A stretch of DNA of 64,000 nt from Russula earlei (GCA_025769875.1 JAGFNK010000121.1:58277-122276), one strand, 5' to 3'. Shown: positions 11,470 through 23,560, numbered from the stretch's first letter. Notes: generated from the letters alone by a model not told the origin. Translations and numbers: made by a program.

Positions 11470-12834
11470 ATGGGCGCTGGCAAGGGGCTGGACGGTTTTG
11501 GAACCCGCGCAATCCACGTTGGATCTGACCCAGATCCTAGCACTGGCGCGCTCATACCCGCCATCTCCCTGAGCACTACGTATAAACAGGAGGCTGTTGG
11601 AAAACACAAAGTGAGGATGAAAGAATGCCCGTTGCAATCTTTAAGTGATCTAATCACAGGGATTCGAATATTCGCGCTCGGGAAACCCCAATCGATGCGC
11701 CCTTGAACAAACCCTGGCATCGCTCGAATCGGGAGGTGCTTATGCCCTCGCATTTGCCTCGGGCTCCGCCACCACCGCCACCGTTATCCAGTCCTTGGGC
11801 CACAATGCTCACATCATCAGTGTGAACGGCGTCTACGTGGGCACTTTCTACTACTTGACTCGTGTTGCCAAGGAGAACCAGGGTTTAGAAACAACCTTTG
11901 TTGACCTCGAGAACGCCGATGACGAAGAAGTTAATCATTCCCTCCGTGATAACACCAAGGTTTGCCCCTCACCTCAGATTCCATCGATCCCTCTGAGTTT
12001 TGCTCCCAGTTGATATGGATAGAGTCTCCCACAAATCCAACACTTCGTGTGATCGACATACCTCGCATCGTTGCCATCGCGAAAGCACACCCCTCGCATC
12101 CTCTGATCTTAGTGGACAATACCTTCTTATCACCATTTTATTCGTCGCCCCTACTTCAAGGAGCGGATATCGTTCTGCACAGTCTCACGAAATACGTGAA
12201 TGGTCACTCTGATGTCGTGATGGGAGCCGTGATTCTTCCTCAACATCATGCCGCTCTCCGCGACCGCCTCGCCTTCCTTCAAAACGCAATTGGTGCAGTT
12301 CCGAGTGCGTATGATTCTTGGTTGGCGCAACGCGGTGCCAAGACGTTACACTTGCGAATGAAGGAGCACGGGCGAAACGCACTGTTGGTTGCGCGAGCTC
12401 TGGAGAAGAGTCCATATGTCAAGGAGGTCATATACCCTGGCCTCGCCTCCCACCCACGCCACGAGCTTGCCCGTCGGTCGCTCTCGCCACATGCGGCCCG
12501 GTTTGTCCAGGAAGAATCGGAACACAACTTGGATGGGTCATTCCCGTATGGAGGCATGGTCTCATTCCGTATTCGTGGCGGGCTCGAGCAGTCGCGTCGC
12601 TTTCTCGCTGCGACCCGTCTGTTCATGCTGGCAGTGTCACTTGGTGGCGTGGAGAGTCTAGTAGGGCTGCCTGCTCTCATGATGTACGGTGGCATTCTCT
12701 CCGCCGAGCGCGACATCCTCCGAATTGGTGATGATTTGATCCGGCTCTCTGTTGGAATTGAGGAAGGTGCAGATCTTGTTTGGGATCTCGAGCAGGCGTT
12801 GCTTGCAGCTGTGGAGGGCACACCTGGATTGTGA
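11470..12834 (+). CDS. Cystathionine gamma-lyase-like PLP enzyme, divergent paralogue
   Basis: Three exons, 11470-11610, 11660-11959 and 12010-12834, join in frame to 421 residues; introns are 49 and 50 bp with GT..AG borders. The Cys/Met-metabolism PLP fold is clear: FGTRAIHVGSDPDPSTG near residue 10, FEYSRSGNP at 49-57, the PLP-binding SLTKYVNGHSD with Lys208, and GDDLIRLSVGIEE near the C-terminus. The family cleaves cystathionine to cysteine in the cytosol. Compared with the inverted paralogue at 15015-16415, residues next to the substrate differ: Asp to Gly104, Gly to Val107, Arg to Tyr111 (the position of human CSE Arg119), and Glu to Val356 (human CSE Glu339). Activity may therefore be changed or lost. 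I chose ATG 11470 because homology starts nine residues later. Confidence 0.85.
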
Positions 12835-15014
12835 TCGATTCATTGTCGGAGCACCTGGATCATTCGTAGATTCGGATATCGGTTGTGTGAAGCATCGCTG
12901 GTTTGTAATATTGTGTGGATTTACTCAGGAGACCGGAAATATTACCATTCCGTTGGAACCCCCTCGTAGGGATTCAACGAAACGGGGAAGCACTTCCAGC
13001 AGTCCGAACTTGCAATCGAATAAAGACCATAAATCAACCGTGCATCTGGCTCACTGCTGAGATAGACTAACATGAGATTCGTCATCGCGTAGCCTCAGAT
13101 CTAAGGAGACGCAGTAGTAGGTCATAAGTGCGATAATTCTTTGACTCAGTTTCAATCGCCTTTATGTCTTTGTCCATTCTCTCGATCTCGTAGTCTCGAA
13201 TACTTTCCATTTCTCTCTCATCACTTCAGTTCTGTCTTCTGTACTTGAACACATAGCCACTCTCTCGAATATCACTTTTGTTCTTGTTCCCTTTCCCTCA
13301 AGAAGTGCCTGTCTTGCCCGCGTCCAACTCACCACATCGCGTCATCATTTTCTTTTTCATATGCATTTCCTCTTCCTTTGCTCCATGTCTCTTTCAACCT
13401 ACCTGGCCACCCCTCGATCAATCACATCCCTTTACAACAAGCCCCGGCTCAAGCCCTGGGCTTTGGCTCGGCCCACGACTCAGATGGCTCACGGCCCAGC
13501 TTCCATTTTCCCTGAGCCTGAGCCTGAGCCCCAGTAGCCAAGCCCAAGCCGGGTCGGGACATCACTTGTATCACTAACTAATGGTAAAAATCAGATCAGA
13601 AATGCAGTGCACGGAGATAACATGAAGAGGTGTTCTCCTAAGGACAATTCGCCTTTCAACCTTACGAAAAGCCACCACCAAGCTGCACGTCAGAGGCCCC
13701 TGGTCTCGGATTCCAGTACAGTAATAGATGGTACTCAGCGCCCATTTGGCTCATGAGAGTAAACTTCGTTCACCAGTGAGGGGATTCCCACCGAACCCCT
13801 TACCTCCACTCTACTATCACCCACCGAGCATAGCACAAGGTGTTGAGGGCTGCGAGCCCTCACGTACGGCGTGGAGGTGGCTAGACACTACGCTATCGGG
13901 GCCGAATGTGTGATGCTTGAGGTGTCGATCACGACGGCACTGGCCTCCTCGATCTCGGTGATGCGCTCCGTAGGACTGCACGCCAAAGCGGCCGTCCTGC
14001 GTGAGGAGCGCCATGATAGCCGAGATGACGCGCACCAAACCGGTCAGGAACGCGCCGCGCCGTTGGAGCACTTGCACCTGGTGGCATGCGCCGTCGATCT
14101 GTCCAGAGAGGTGCACAGCAAGGCAGGTGTGTGTGTGCCAGATGGCCGTCTGAGCAAGAGGGCGAGCGCACGCGCCCAAGCTCGTGGCCTATCAGATCGA
14201 GCGTGAGCCTAACGAAGGTGAGTTGGTCGCGTGGCCGAGGTGCTGTGGTTCGAGCTGTTGGAGATGCCATGACTTGCGCCTGCACACCTATGATGAACGC
14301 GCCCTGGAGTGTGAAGAGGGGGAAGGGAGGGCACGGTTTCTGAAGCCATCACTTTAAAAAAATTGTGGGATGTGCGATCCGCATGATTGCGATGAGGGCA
14401 TTTATGGCGTCCAAGAGTGCCTTGTTACCATCGTTCTCTCATTGGAAGTGTTTCAAGAGAGCCTTGAGCTTGAGCTTGTCGATGAAACGAGCGATGGTGG
14501 CGAGCTGATCGCTTGCAGTTGCCTTCTAGAGGGTTGTTGGTACCACCAACGCCATGAGAGGCCATAGTGATTGGATGGCCCCTGGGTGTGATATGGTTGA
14601 GGCATCATGGAAGGGAGGGGGCGAGACTGGGCGAGGTGGCATAAGATGGAGCTGAGGAAGAGTGTCGAAGAGGGGGAGGAAAGGACAGGGCCGTGAGAAA
14701 GCGACGATGACTGACCGAGCATTATTCCAAGCTCAGCTCAGCGGGAATCCACCTCCTTGGACAGCTTGAACGCTATTCGAGAGTAATGACATCAAGCAGG
14801 GCTCTTCCGCTGCCACAGTGCGCGTCTAGTGTATACGAACCAGTACGTGATGCTTTTAGTCAAATCAAGGAACTCATGACAGGGGATAAATGAATGATAT
14901 TATTGTCTTTCTCTATGGTAATGCGTATTACAAAACTGCGATGCCTTTCCACGAATGAGACTTCCATGCAATACTATATCTATGATTGGTCAAAGTGTTC
15001 CCACAATGGACAGC
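12835..15014. other. Spacer between the inverted lyase paralogues
   Basis: This 2.2-kb spacer has no gene I can name. It contains a pyrimidine-rich tract (13200-13420) and an imperfect CCTGAGCC repeat near 13512-13532. A GC-rich block (13820-14720) holds several open frames on both strands but none with consistent frame or domain. The minus strand there has short gene-like stretches that could be remnants of a decayed gene (for example around 14455-14520 and 13890-13960). Confidence 0.4.
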
Positions 15015-16415
15015 TCACGCGTCAGCCGTACCCTCGACAGCCGCATGAAGCGCCTGCTCGATATCCCACACTAGATCTGCACCCTCCTCAACTCCAACAG
15101 AGAGCCGGATCAAATCATCACCGATCCCAAGTTCCCTACGCTCGGCGGGAGGAATACTGCCGTGCGTCATGAGAGCAGGCAGCTCTGCAAGACTCTCCAC
15201 GCCGCCAAGTGATTCTGCTAGCGTGAAAAGACGCATCGTAGAAAGGAAACGTTGCGACGCCTCGAGCCCGCCACGGATACGGAATGAGACCATGCCTCCA
15301 TACGGGAATGACCCATCCAAGTTGTGTTCCGATTCTTCCTGGACAAACCGGGCCGCATGTGGCGAGAGCGACCGACGGGCAAGCTCGTGGCGTGGGTGGG
15401 AGGCGAGGCCAGGGTATATGACCTCCTTGACATATGGACTCTTCTCCAGAGCTCGCGCAACCAACAGTGCGTTTCGCCCGTGCTCCTTCATTCGCAAGTG
15501 TAACGTCTTGGCACCGCGTTGCGCCAACCAAGAATCATACGCACTCGGAACTGCACCAATTGCGTTTTGAAGGAAGGCGAGGCGGTCGCGGAGAGCGGCA
15601 TGATGTTGAGGAAGAATCACGGCTCCCATCACGACATCAGAGTGACCATTCACGTATTTCGTGAGACTGTGCAGAACGATGTCCGCTCCTTGAAGTAGGG
15701 GTGACGAATAAAATGGCGACATGAAGGTATTGTCGACTAAGACTAGAGGGTGTGAGGGGTGTGCCTTTGCAACAGCGACAATGCGGGAAATATCGATCAC
15801 ACGGAGTGTTGGATTTGTGGGAGATTCTATCCAAATCAACTGGAAGCGCAGAGGTCAGAGGGAACGGTGGGGTTTAAGCCGAGGGCTAAACCTTGGTATT
15901 ATCACGGAAGGCACGATTAACTTGTTCCTCATCGGCGTTCTCGAGGTCAACAAAGGTTGTTTCTAAACCCTGGTTCTCCTTGGCAACACGAGTCATGTAG
16001 CGGAAAGTGCCGCCGTAGACGTCATTGACACTGATGATGTGGGCATTGGGACCCAAGGACTGAATGACGGTTGCGGTGGTGGCGGAGCCCGAGGCGAAAG
16101 CGAGGGCGTAAGCACCTCCCGATTCGAGCGATGCCAGCATTCGCTCAAGGGCGCTTCGATTGGGGTTCCCCGATCGCGAATATTCAAATCCCTACAATGA
16201 GGGCGATAGCATTTCCGTTAGAATTCCGGGGTGTCCAACGGGCGATCCTGGATCCTCACCTTGTGGTTTCCAACGCCCTCCTGCTTATACGTGGAACTCA
16301 GAGAGATGGCAGGTATGACAGCCCCAGTGCTGGGATCTGGGTCAGATCCGACGTGGATTGCACGAGTTCCGAAAGCCGTCGGGCTTCTTGACGGTACCCA
16401 AGTGGGCATGTGCAA
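15015..16415 (-). CDS. Cystathionine gamma-lyase (canonical copy)
   Basis: Exons on the minus strand are 16415-16260, 16191-15892 and 15839-15015 (introns 68 and 52 bp). They give 426 residues, with the same phases and the same exon 2 and 3 lengths as the paralogue at 11470. Family motifs are intact: FEYSRSGNP, NDVYGGTFRYMTRV, PLP Lys213 in SLTKYVNGHSD, AESLGGVESL with the catalytic-site Glu361, LPALMTHGS, IRLSVGVEE. It is predicted to be a cytosolic PLP enzyme of transsulfuration (cystathionine to cysteine, 2-oxobutyrate and ammonia). Cystathionine gamma-synthase is a close relative and cannot be fully excluded by eye. A 404-bp stretch (15277-15680) is identical to the paralogue. The start ATG at 16415 is the only one before the conserved FGTRAIHVG. 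Confidence 0.9.
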
Positions 16416-17811
16416 GAACAGGCGATCCCAAGGAGATTGGAGACATGGTATGAATGGTCTAGGACATTTTAGACGGGGAACCTCTTTTATATCTAGGTAG
16501 CACGAAAGATGACGCCTTCCGTGGCTGACTGATGTGCACGTGATCGTTTGACACTTTGTCTGACTGATTCGGCCTTACCGCGGCCGGATCACACACACCG
16601 CTTGTGCGAGAATAGCATGTGTACTACCTGCATTTGAGTTTTCGGCGTGTGGAGTGTATCTTGCCATGCTGTCGCCGAAATATCGCCTACTTTTACCCCA
16701 AAATCCATCTCAAGATGAACAATGCCTCGTCGTGAACGGAAGCCACGTATCACCTAGTCGACTTGAACACGAAAATTGCTAAAATTGCTAATAATCTCCA
16801 ACGAGGAAAAGTCCCTTGGAGCACTACAAGGTAGCACCATCCGGAATGAGTTCAGAACGGATGATGACTGTGGCGTGGGGAACAGGGTGTTGACTCGCGC
16901 AACGGGATAGTGGTACCATTGGGGGAGACGACAGATGGTCATTAGCACTTGAGCAAAGAGTGCCGACTTGGGGAGCAGTGATTTAAGCAGGGGGGACAAA
17001 TAAAAGAGTAGAGACTAGAGACAGACCTAGGAATGCTGTGCCGCGCCATCCTTCAACATTTCCCTGAGGAACAACGACATGATCGCCGAGGATGGAGGCA
17101 AGGTGCTTCCAAAGGGTAAGAGCGTGTCGACGGCTACGTAGACTGAGCAGCAGCTCGGTTTGGAATCCGTACTGTCGAAGGATGCACAGATGCGCTTGCA
17201 CGGATGGATGAGAGTCGCCAAGCGAAGTAGGACGACAAGAAGCCCAACAATGTTCAACTTTACGGAACCAGGAAACGTCTCGGGAAAAGACAATTTCACC
17301 TCACCACGAGCCCCAAATTCGCATAGATGATCGAGCTACCCCAACACCAACGAGCGAGCCCTCTAGCCTGCCAGAAAAACCGTCGCCCAAATGACAGCTT
17401 TTTGTTGTGTTTGCAGCACGGATGCATGAAATAAGACAGAAAGGCATGAACTGACTACTCGGTAACGATTAGAGCGAATCACTGGTAAGGCCATTGATTG
17501 GGGATGGAGAGTATAGGGGCACAACACGTGAGATATCACCAATCCATAGAATTGTGTAGTTCAAGCATCGGAGGACCCGAAAGACCGAAAATTTCAGAGA
17601 CTCGCGGCGAGGAAAAGGCCGAAAAACTTCAAGTCTCTTTTCAACACCTCGCTCGCACTCGCAATATCATGAACACGTGCTTCAGAGCCACAAGTCATCC
17701 TCGAGGCCAGCTGTAGTCAGGTGTGGGCAACGAGTGCCTCTGCATACTTCAGTCACCAATCGGTTTACTCCGGTAACAATTATTTCGTCGCCCAACGCTA
17801 TATTCTCACCG
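16416..17811 (-). other. Possible small multi-exon gene, unrecognised
   Basis: Between the lyase and the F-box gene, minus-strand frames at 17299-16983 and 16999-16754 read like exons: hydrophobic stretches, normal CpG content, and GT..AG pairs near 17030-16970. No family is recognisable. The rest, 17300-17811, shows nothing I can call apart from probable promoter sequence for the F-box gene. Confidence 0.3.
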
Positions 17812-19505
17812 ATGAGCTTTCACCCGTACGTCGTGCGAGATCCATTGTCACTGTTTCTGGAGTCACTAAGTCTTTATAGTCTCCGTCGTCTCTGTCATTT
17901 AGTCTTCTCACTCCTCACTGGCTTTGTCGTTTATCTATGGCATCAGACACCCCGCTTGTCGACTAAGATTGGTCGCGCATTGGCGATAGGAGAGTATCCC
18001 TTACATTTCGAGGAAGAGTCTGGTCGAAAACGAGATCACGGTATGCCTTCTGGTCAACATCCACGACGACCCCTCACTGATCCAATGTAGCCAAGGTGAC
18101 ACTCGACACACTTCCAGACGACGTCCTCGTGGAAATATTCGATTTTTATGTGAATGACCGGAATGCGCGGACAAATGAATGGTATACGCTAGTCCGCGTG
18201 TGTCAAAGATGGCGACGCGTTGTGCTTGCGTCGCCACATCGCCTGAACCTGCGACTTTTGTACACTGGAAAGAGACCGTTGTCGGACATGCTGGACACCT
18301 GGCCATTGCTTCCTGTGGTGGTCAGACCACGCCTCGGGGAGTCTCTTGTTCCTGGCCCGAACTGGAACAACATCGCTGCTTTAATAGGGTCGGAGCACCG
18401 CGATCGCATATGTGAAATCGACCTGTACTGCATTCCCGATTCACGTCCTTGGAAGACATTCACGGCGGTGATGCAGAAGCCATTCCCAAAGTTAACACGT
18501 TTACGCATTTCGGTAGATATTCGGGTGTTTGCCTTGCCGACTTATCCTTTTCTCTCCGGCTGCTCTGCCCCATGTCTTCGAGAACTTTCGTTGGGGAATT
18601 GCCCATTTCCGGCCATGGACAGGCTCCTTTGGTCTGCAAACGACCTTGTCGTGCTTGATCTTTGGAGGATTCCCCTTTCGGGCTACATTTCACCCGAGGC
18701 GCTGGTCACCGCGCTGTCGGTCATGACCCGACTGGAAACCCTTCGCCTTGAATTCCAATCCCCTCGATCTCGCCCCAACCCAGCAAGCCGATCTGCGCCT
18801 CCGCTCACACGCTCTGTCCTCCCCGCCCTCGCCAATTGCATCTTTCGAGGCGCTCACGAGTACTTGGAGGACCTTGTCGCCCGAATAGAGACTCCTCTTC
18901 TCAACCACCTCGACATAGACTTCTCTGTAGACATCCACTTTGACGTCCCCCAACTTCGCCGGCTTGTCAGTCACGCAGAAAGGTTCAAGACTTTCGATCG
19001 AGCAGTGGTGTCCATTTCCGATGACGCGATTCAAGTCACAATCCTCCCACAGACCGAGGCAGTTAATCGCAGAAGGGGGCTCGTGCTGGGAATCATGTGC
19101 GGACAGTCTGACAGGCAGCTTTCCTCTCTCGCCCAGATCTGTCGCTCATCCTTACCCCTCGTCTCCACTCTGGAACAGCTCGACATCCAGGAAGGCACTC
19201 TCCTTTCACAAGCGCACTGGAAGGGCGTTATCCAGAGTTCTGAATGGCTGGAACTTCTTGGCCCGTTCATTGCCGTGAAGGACCTGTATCTATCCGATGG
19301 GGTTACACGACATGTCTGCCGCGCCCTTCAAGAGCTCGCCAGAGAAAGGGCAACGGAAATGTTACCCGCGCTACGCAATCTTTTCTTAGAGTGTCTCTCC
19401 CAGGCATGGGAACCTCTCGTGAACGCCATTGGCCCATTTGTCAGCGCCCGACGACACTCCGGTCACCCCGTGGCTATCCACAATTGGAAACGTTGGAAAC
19501 GCTAG
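17812..19505 (+). CDS. F-box protein with LRR-like C-terminal region (gene 1)
   Basis: I reconstruct three exons: 17812-17825 (MSFHP), 17880-18040 and 18091-19505, with introns of 54 and 50 bp. Phases agree and the product is 529 residues. The F-box follows at about residues 63-110 (TLPDDVLVEIFDFYVND, WYTLVRVCQRWRRVV). The rest has repeated leucine-rich segments (CLRELSLGNCPF, LVVLDLWRIPLSG), as in fungal F-box receptors of SCF ubiquitin ligases, where the F-box binds Skp1. The same three-exon layout, down to a 14-nt first exon, occurs in the paralogue at 21824. An unspliced reading frame continues through intron 1 because its length is a multiple of three. The partner or substrate cannot be predicted. 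Confidence 0.82.
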
Positions 19506-19892
19506 GGCAATATGGCACGGAACCCAACATCGAGCTTTCTCTCCTTTTCATCCAGGTATGATGTCACCTACTTTCTGTACGCGATTCTCCTTCTCACCCA
19601 TCGATTGACTCTGAAGTGCCATCTTTTCCTCCTATCAATGGTATAGTCTTATTGTATCATCTTGAATTCGGTGGAGACCATGGCATCCATCATAATTGAC
19701 AGCCCTCTCTATCTTTTGGGTGTCTTCCAAGTGGGGATTCTCCCATTCACGTCCCGTCATTCACAACGAAGTCGTGTCACGTCAACACCAATGGAGACCA
19801 AACGGTAGACTACGAGATACATATGAGAATCAATTTGCAGTTGTCCTCTTATTTATTTATTTATTAGAAATCAATTTATCATTGGTAGCTAA
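19506..19892. other. 3' flank of F-box gene 1
   Basis: No gene is seen. The sequence becomes AT-rich towards the MITE that starts at 19893. Confidence 0.4.
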
Positions 19893-20445
19893 GGCCCCTT
19901 TTACCAACTGAGAATTCTTGAATCTTGAACTTGAACTTGGATTTCGGGATTTTCCAGGAGTGACAGGAGTGACAGGAGTGATGTAAGTGATATGATGTAT
20001 ATAATAAATTAATATGCAATTTTTTTTGTTGTCATTTGCATATTCACATATTTGGGGTTACACATGATGTGTCAGCATCAAACTCAGAGTCGAGCAGTCC
20101 AACTTGAGCTCAACATCTGAGTGCTTGCAGCCCCATTTTCACCAGAGCTGCACCTACAAAATTTGCACAAAGATGTGCACCCACACATTGGTGACACATA
20201 TTCTGCCTTAATGACATGCTTGCAATACCCCACTTGGAAGGAGTGGAAGGAAGGTTAGAAAAAATATTTTACATATCACATGTAAACCCAGCAAATCACA
20301 CCAGAAAATAACTCATATTTGAAATGGACTCATATTAGTTTATTATGTCACTTACATCACACCTGTCATTCCTGTCACTCCCAGAAAATCCCGAAATCCA
20401 AGTTCAAGTTCAAGATTCAAGAATTCTCAGTTGGTAAAAGGGGCC
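19893..20445. mobile_element. MITE, PIF/Harbinger-like (copy 2)
   Basis: This 553-bp copy of the element at 4970 has full inverted ends GGCCCCTTTTACCAAC and a 3-bp duplication TAA (19890-19892 and 20446-20448). It sits between F-box gene 1 and the F-box relic. The very high similarity to copy 1 suggests recent spread. Confidence 0.9.
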
Positions 20446-20599
20446 TAAGATTCCTGAAACATGTTAGGCAAAGTCCACCACAAAGGGGGGGTCTCCAAAA
20501 ATTTTGTCCCAGGTCCTTCCAAACCAGAGGCAGAGTGCATCACACCACAAAGGCGCTCCACACATTTTCACCTTTTGGTGGAGCAAAATCCACCAGGTC

Positions 20600-20925
20600 C
20601 TTGGCAAGGTGGTTCCTCTATGATCATGGAAAGGAAGCCATCCCATCCCACACATCACCAGGTATGTCTTTGTGACCACTGACCAATCAATTTCGACAAT
20701 TACACACACTCCCCAATGACCTCCTCATGTAAATATTCTATCTCTATGTGAACTCAAATGACTGGCATGTAGGGATGAGTGGATGGCATACACTGCTCAT
20801 ATGTGTCAAACATGGCAATATATCTGAGTTGTGTTCATATCGCCATGTCTTCTAAACTTGCAGCTTGTATACACAGGGAAAAGATCCATCTCTGAAGTGT
20901 GAGATGCTGGACATTTGGCCAGGTT
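20600..20925 (+). pseudogene. Relic of a third F-box gene
   Basis: Between two MITE-family copies, the plus strand keeps a mutated version of the F-box gene. It has the end of exon 2 (about 20612-20660), an intron donor GGTATGTC at 20660, and the F-box region 20705-20925. That region decodes to TLPNDLLM, a stop, IFYLYVN, then WHTL-IC and MLDIWPG, matching MLPDDALLEIFYFYMND and MLDIWP of the intact paralogue. In-frame stops are present and CpGs are largely converted. The relic stops near 20925, followed by unrelated repeat. Confidence 0.75.
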
Positions 20926-21044
20926 GGTGTAGTACTGTAATGCTCCTGTTTCATTGTTTGTCCTATCACATTTAATAGTTTCCATGGTTGATCTAGTTTC
21001 CTTATGGGAAGGTGGAGCCATTGAGTGTATTTCAAGTTTAATAA

Positions 21045-21410
21045 GGCCCCTTTTACCAACTGAGATTTCTGGATCTTGAACTTGAACTTGGATTTCAGGA
21101 TTTTCCAGGAGTGACAGGAGTAAGAGGAGTGATGTATATAATAACAAGCTTCAGCTTGTATAATAATAAATTAATATGCATTTTTTTTCTATTGTGATTT
21201 GCATATTTGCATGGGGTTACACATGATGTGTCAGCATCAAACTTGGAGTTGAGCTTAAACTCAACCAGGTTGGGTGCTTGCAGCCCCACTTGCACAAGAG
21301 CTGCACCTATGAAAGTTGCACAAGCAGATGCACCCACACATTGGTGACACATGTGCTGCTTTGATGACATGCTTGTCATACCCACTTGGAAGGAGTGGAA
21401 GGGGCTGTGG
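21045..21410. mobile_element. MITE, PIF/Harbinger-like (copy 3, one end only)
   Basis: It starts GGCCCCTTTTACCAAC after TAA (21042-21044) and follows the MITE consensus to about 21400, with a small duplication around 21140-21175. The right inverted end is missing, so it is truncated. Confidence 0.75.
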
Positions 21411-21823
21411 GTCATCACCACCAATTGGAAAGACATGAAGTAAGTAGGGGGAGAGTTGGCGTAAATGAGGCAAATGTAAATGATGATTGTTGAGGTTGGA
21501 GCGGGTGGGAATGAACGATTATTACTAGGCGAATGTAAATGACGGAGGCAACTTGAAGTTCCGCTGGCACGAAGCATGATCGGAACTGGGACCGTTGCAG
21601 TTGCAGTCAATGTTCATCAGGATCAGGCGATGGTGATAGTGCCGCTGGTGCGGTCACCGAGACATCTGTTGGCTCTTCATGGCGGGCGATCGATAACCTG
21701 TGCTGAGAACATTGCGTGATAGGCGCCTCTCCGGGTCCCCGTGCCAGTGAGTCACCCATAATATGCCAGCGGTACGGTAGTCTCGAAACAACCACCTCGC
21801 CTCCAAACGTTAGATCCTCACTC

Positions 21824-23560
21824 ATGACCCTCCACAAGTATGTTCAGGAAAACTCGCTGTCCCGTTGGCTGAACTCACTCACTTCATCTTAGTTCTCTAA
21901 AGACTGTCTATGATCAAATCCCCTCACTGCCCTCTGGCCTTGCGCAGACATCATCACCTAGCGCCCACACTGCAACTACGACTTGTGTACCCTCTGGGGG
22001 TATGGTGGAAGGGGAGAAATCTGTACATTCTCAGGGAGAGTTTGGTCGAGAACAGACTTCATGTGAGCGTGATGCAAAGTATCTATAACCACGGATGACC
22101 GACCGGACCTATTAGTAGGCAACGCGACAATCAACATGCTCCCCGACGATGCCCTCCTGGAGATATTTTATTTCTATATGAATGATTGGAGAGCGTTGAA
22201 AAGTGCTTGGCATACACTAGTGCATGTGTGTCAACGATGGCGATACGTTGTGTTTGGGTCGCCACGCAGCTTGAACCTGCGACTTGTCTACTCGGGAAAC
22301 AGACCGATGTCGGAGATGCTTGACATCTGGCCATCTTTGCCCCTGCTGGTCACACTACCTCTCATGGATTGGAGGTCCCGCCTCCTGTTTTCTGAGCCCT
22401 GCTGGTATAACATACCGGCTGCACTCGACTCGGAGCACCGCGATCGCATATGCGAAATCGACCTGTACCGTGTTCCGGGATCTCATTGGGACATATTCTC
22501 TGCGGCGATGCAGAAGACGTTCCCAGAGCTCGCCTGTCTGCGCATCATGGTCGCAGATTATCGTGCGCCCGTCTTTCCGGATTCGTTCTTGGGCGGATCT
22601 GCCCCAAATCTGCGCGAACTCTGCTTGCGAAACAGTCCATTTCCGGGGATGAAGAGGCTGCTTTTGTCGTCTGCCAATCACCTCGCTGATCTTTCCCTTA
22701 TGGACATTCCCCATTCGGGTTACATTTCCCCCGAGGCGATGGGCACCGCTCTGTCGGCGATGACCCGACTCGAAACGCTTCTCCTTCAATTCTCCTCCCC
22801 TCTGTCTCGTCCTCGCCCAGCCAGTCGACCTCGACCTCCGCTCACACGCCCTGTCCTCCCTGCTCTCACCCATCTCGGGTTCCGCGGCGCTCACGAGTAC
22901 TTGGAGGTCCTTGTTGCCCACATCGATGCCCCCCATCTTTACAACCTGCGTATATCATTCTTCATAACCACCAACTTTGTCGTCCCACAACTCCACCAGT
23001 TCATCGGCCATGCAGAAAACTTCAAGGCATTCGATCATGCGGTGGTTTCCATTCTTCATCCCGTCGTTCGGTTCACACTATCCCCACAGCCCGGGGCAGT
23101 CCCTCACGGGAGGCTGCTCAGGTTGGAGGTCCTGTGTGATGAATCCGATCTGCAGCTTTTATCTTTGGCCAAGGTCTGCAGCTCGTCCTTACCACTCATC
23201 TCCACATTGGAACAACTCAACATTGACGATGGCTTGTTATGTCCACAACTGTTCTGGCAAGATATCAAGGACGGCCCTCGATGGCTGGAGCTTTTGGCAC
23301 AGTTCGCTTCTGTGAAGGATCTGTACCTGTCCGATGGTGTCGCACAACATGTCTGCAATGCCCTGCTTTCTGGAGAGAGGGTACGAAAGGTGTTACCCGA
23401 ACTACGGAATCTTTTTCTAGGGGGGCTACCATCGCGATCTGTTCCAGAAGCCCTCGAGCCATTCGTTGTCGCCCGACAGCACTCTGTGAGTGTCTACCGT
23501 TTTGAAGGCAGAGGGAACAAACGCAGTACCCAGAGTTCGAGGACTGATGTGTATCGATGA
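21824..23560 (+). CDS. F-box protein with LRR-like C-terminal region (gene 2)
   Basis: Exons 21824-21837 (MTLH), 21893-22062 and 22119-23560 (or 22116 with the alternative acceptor) give about 541 residues; introns are 55 and about 56 bp. The F-box is MLPDDALLEIFYFYMND with WHTLVHVCQRWRYVVF. The C-terminal two thirds are leucine-rich and align along their length with gene 1 (HRDRICEIDLY, GYISPEA, FRGAHEYLE, VKDLYLSDGV). The short second exon is much less similar between the two genes except near its end. It is predicted to be an SCF substrate-recognition subunit. The tandem arrangement, plus the relic between them, points to local duplication. Confidence 0.82.

Noticed and set aside
12185..12821. 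Long open frames antisense to the first lyase gene (76 and 180 codons), repeated at 15169-15664
   Set aside because: They are shadows of the lyase coding sequence; their identity between loci follows from the identical tract.
13817..14343. Overlapping ORFs on both strands in a GC-rich block
   Set aside because: No domain, no consistent splice model, and codon character changes with frame; kept only as a remark in the spacer entry.
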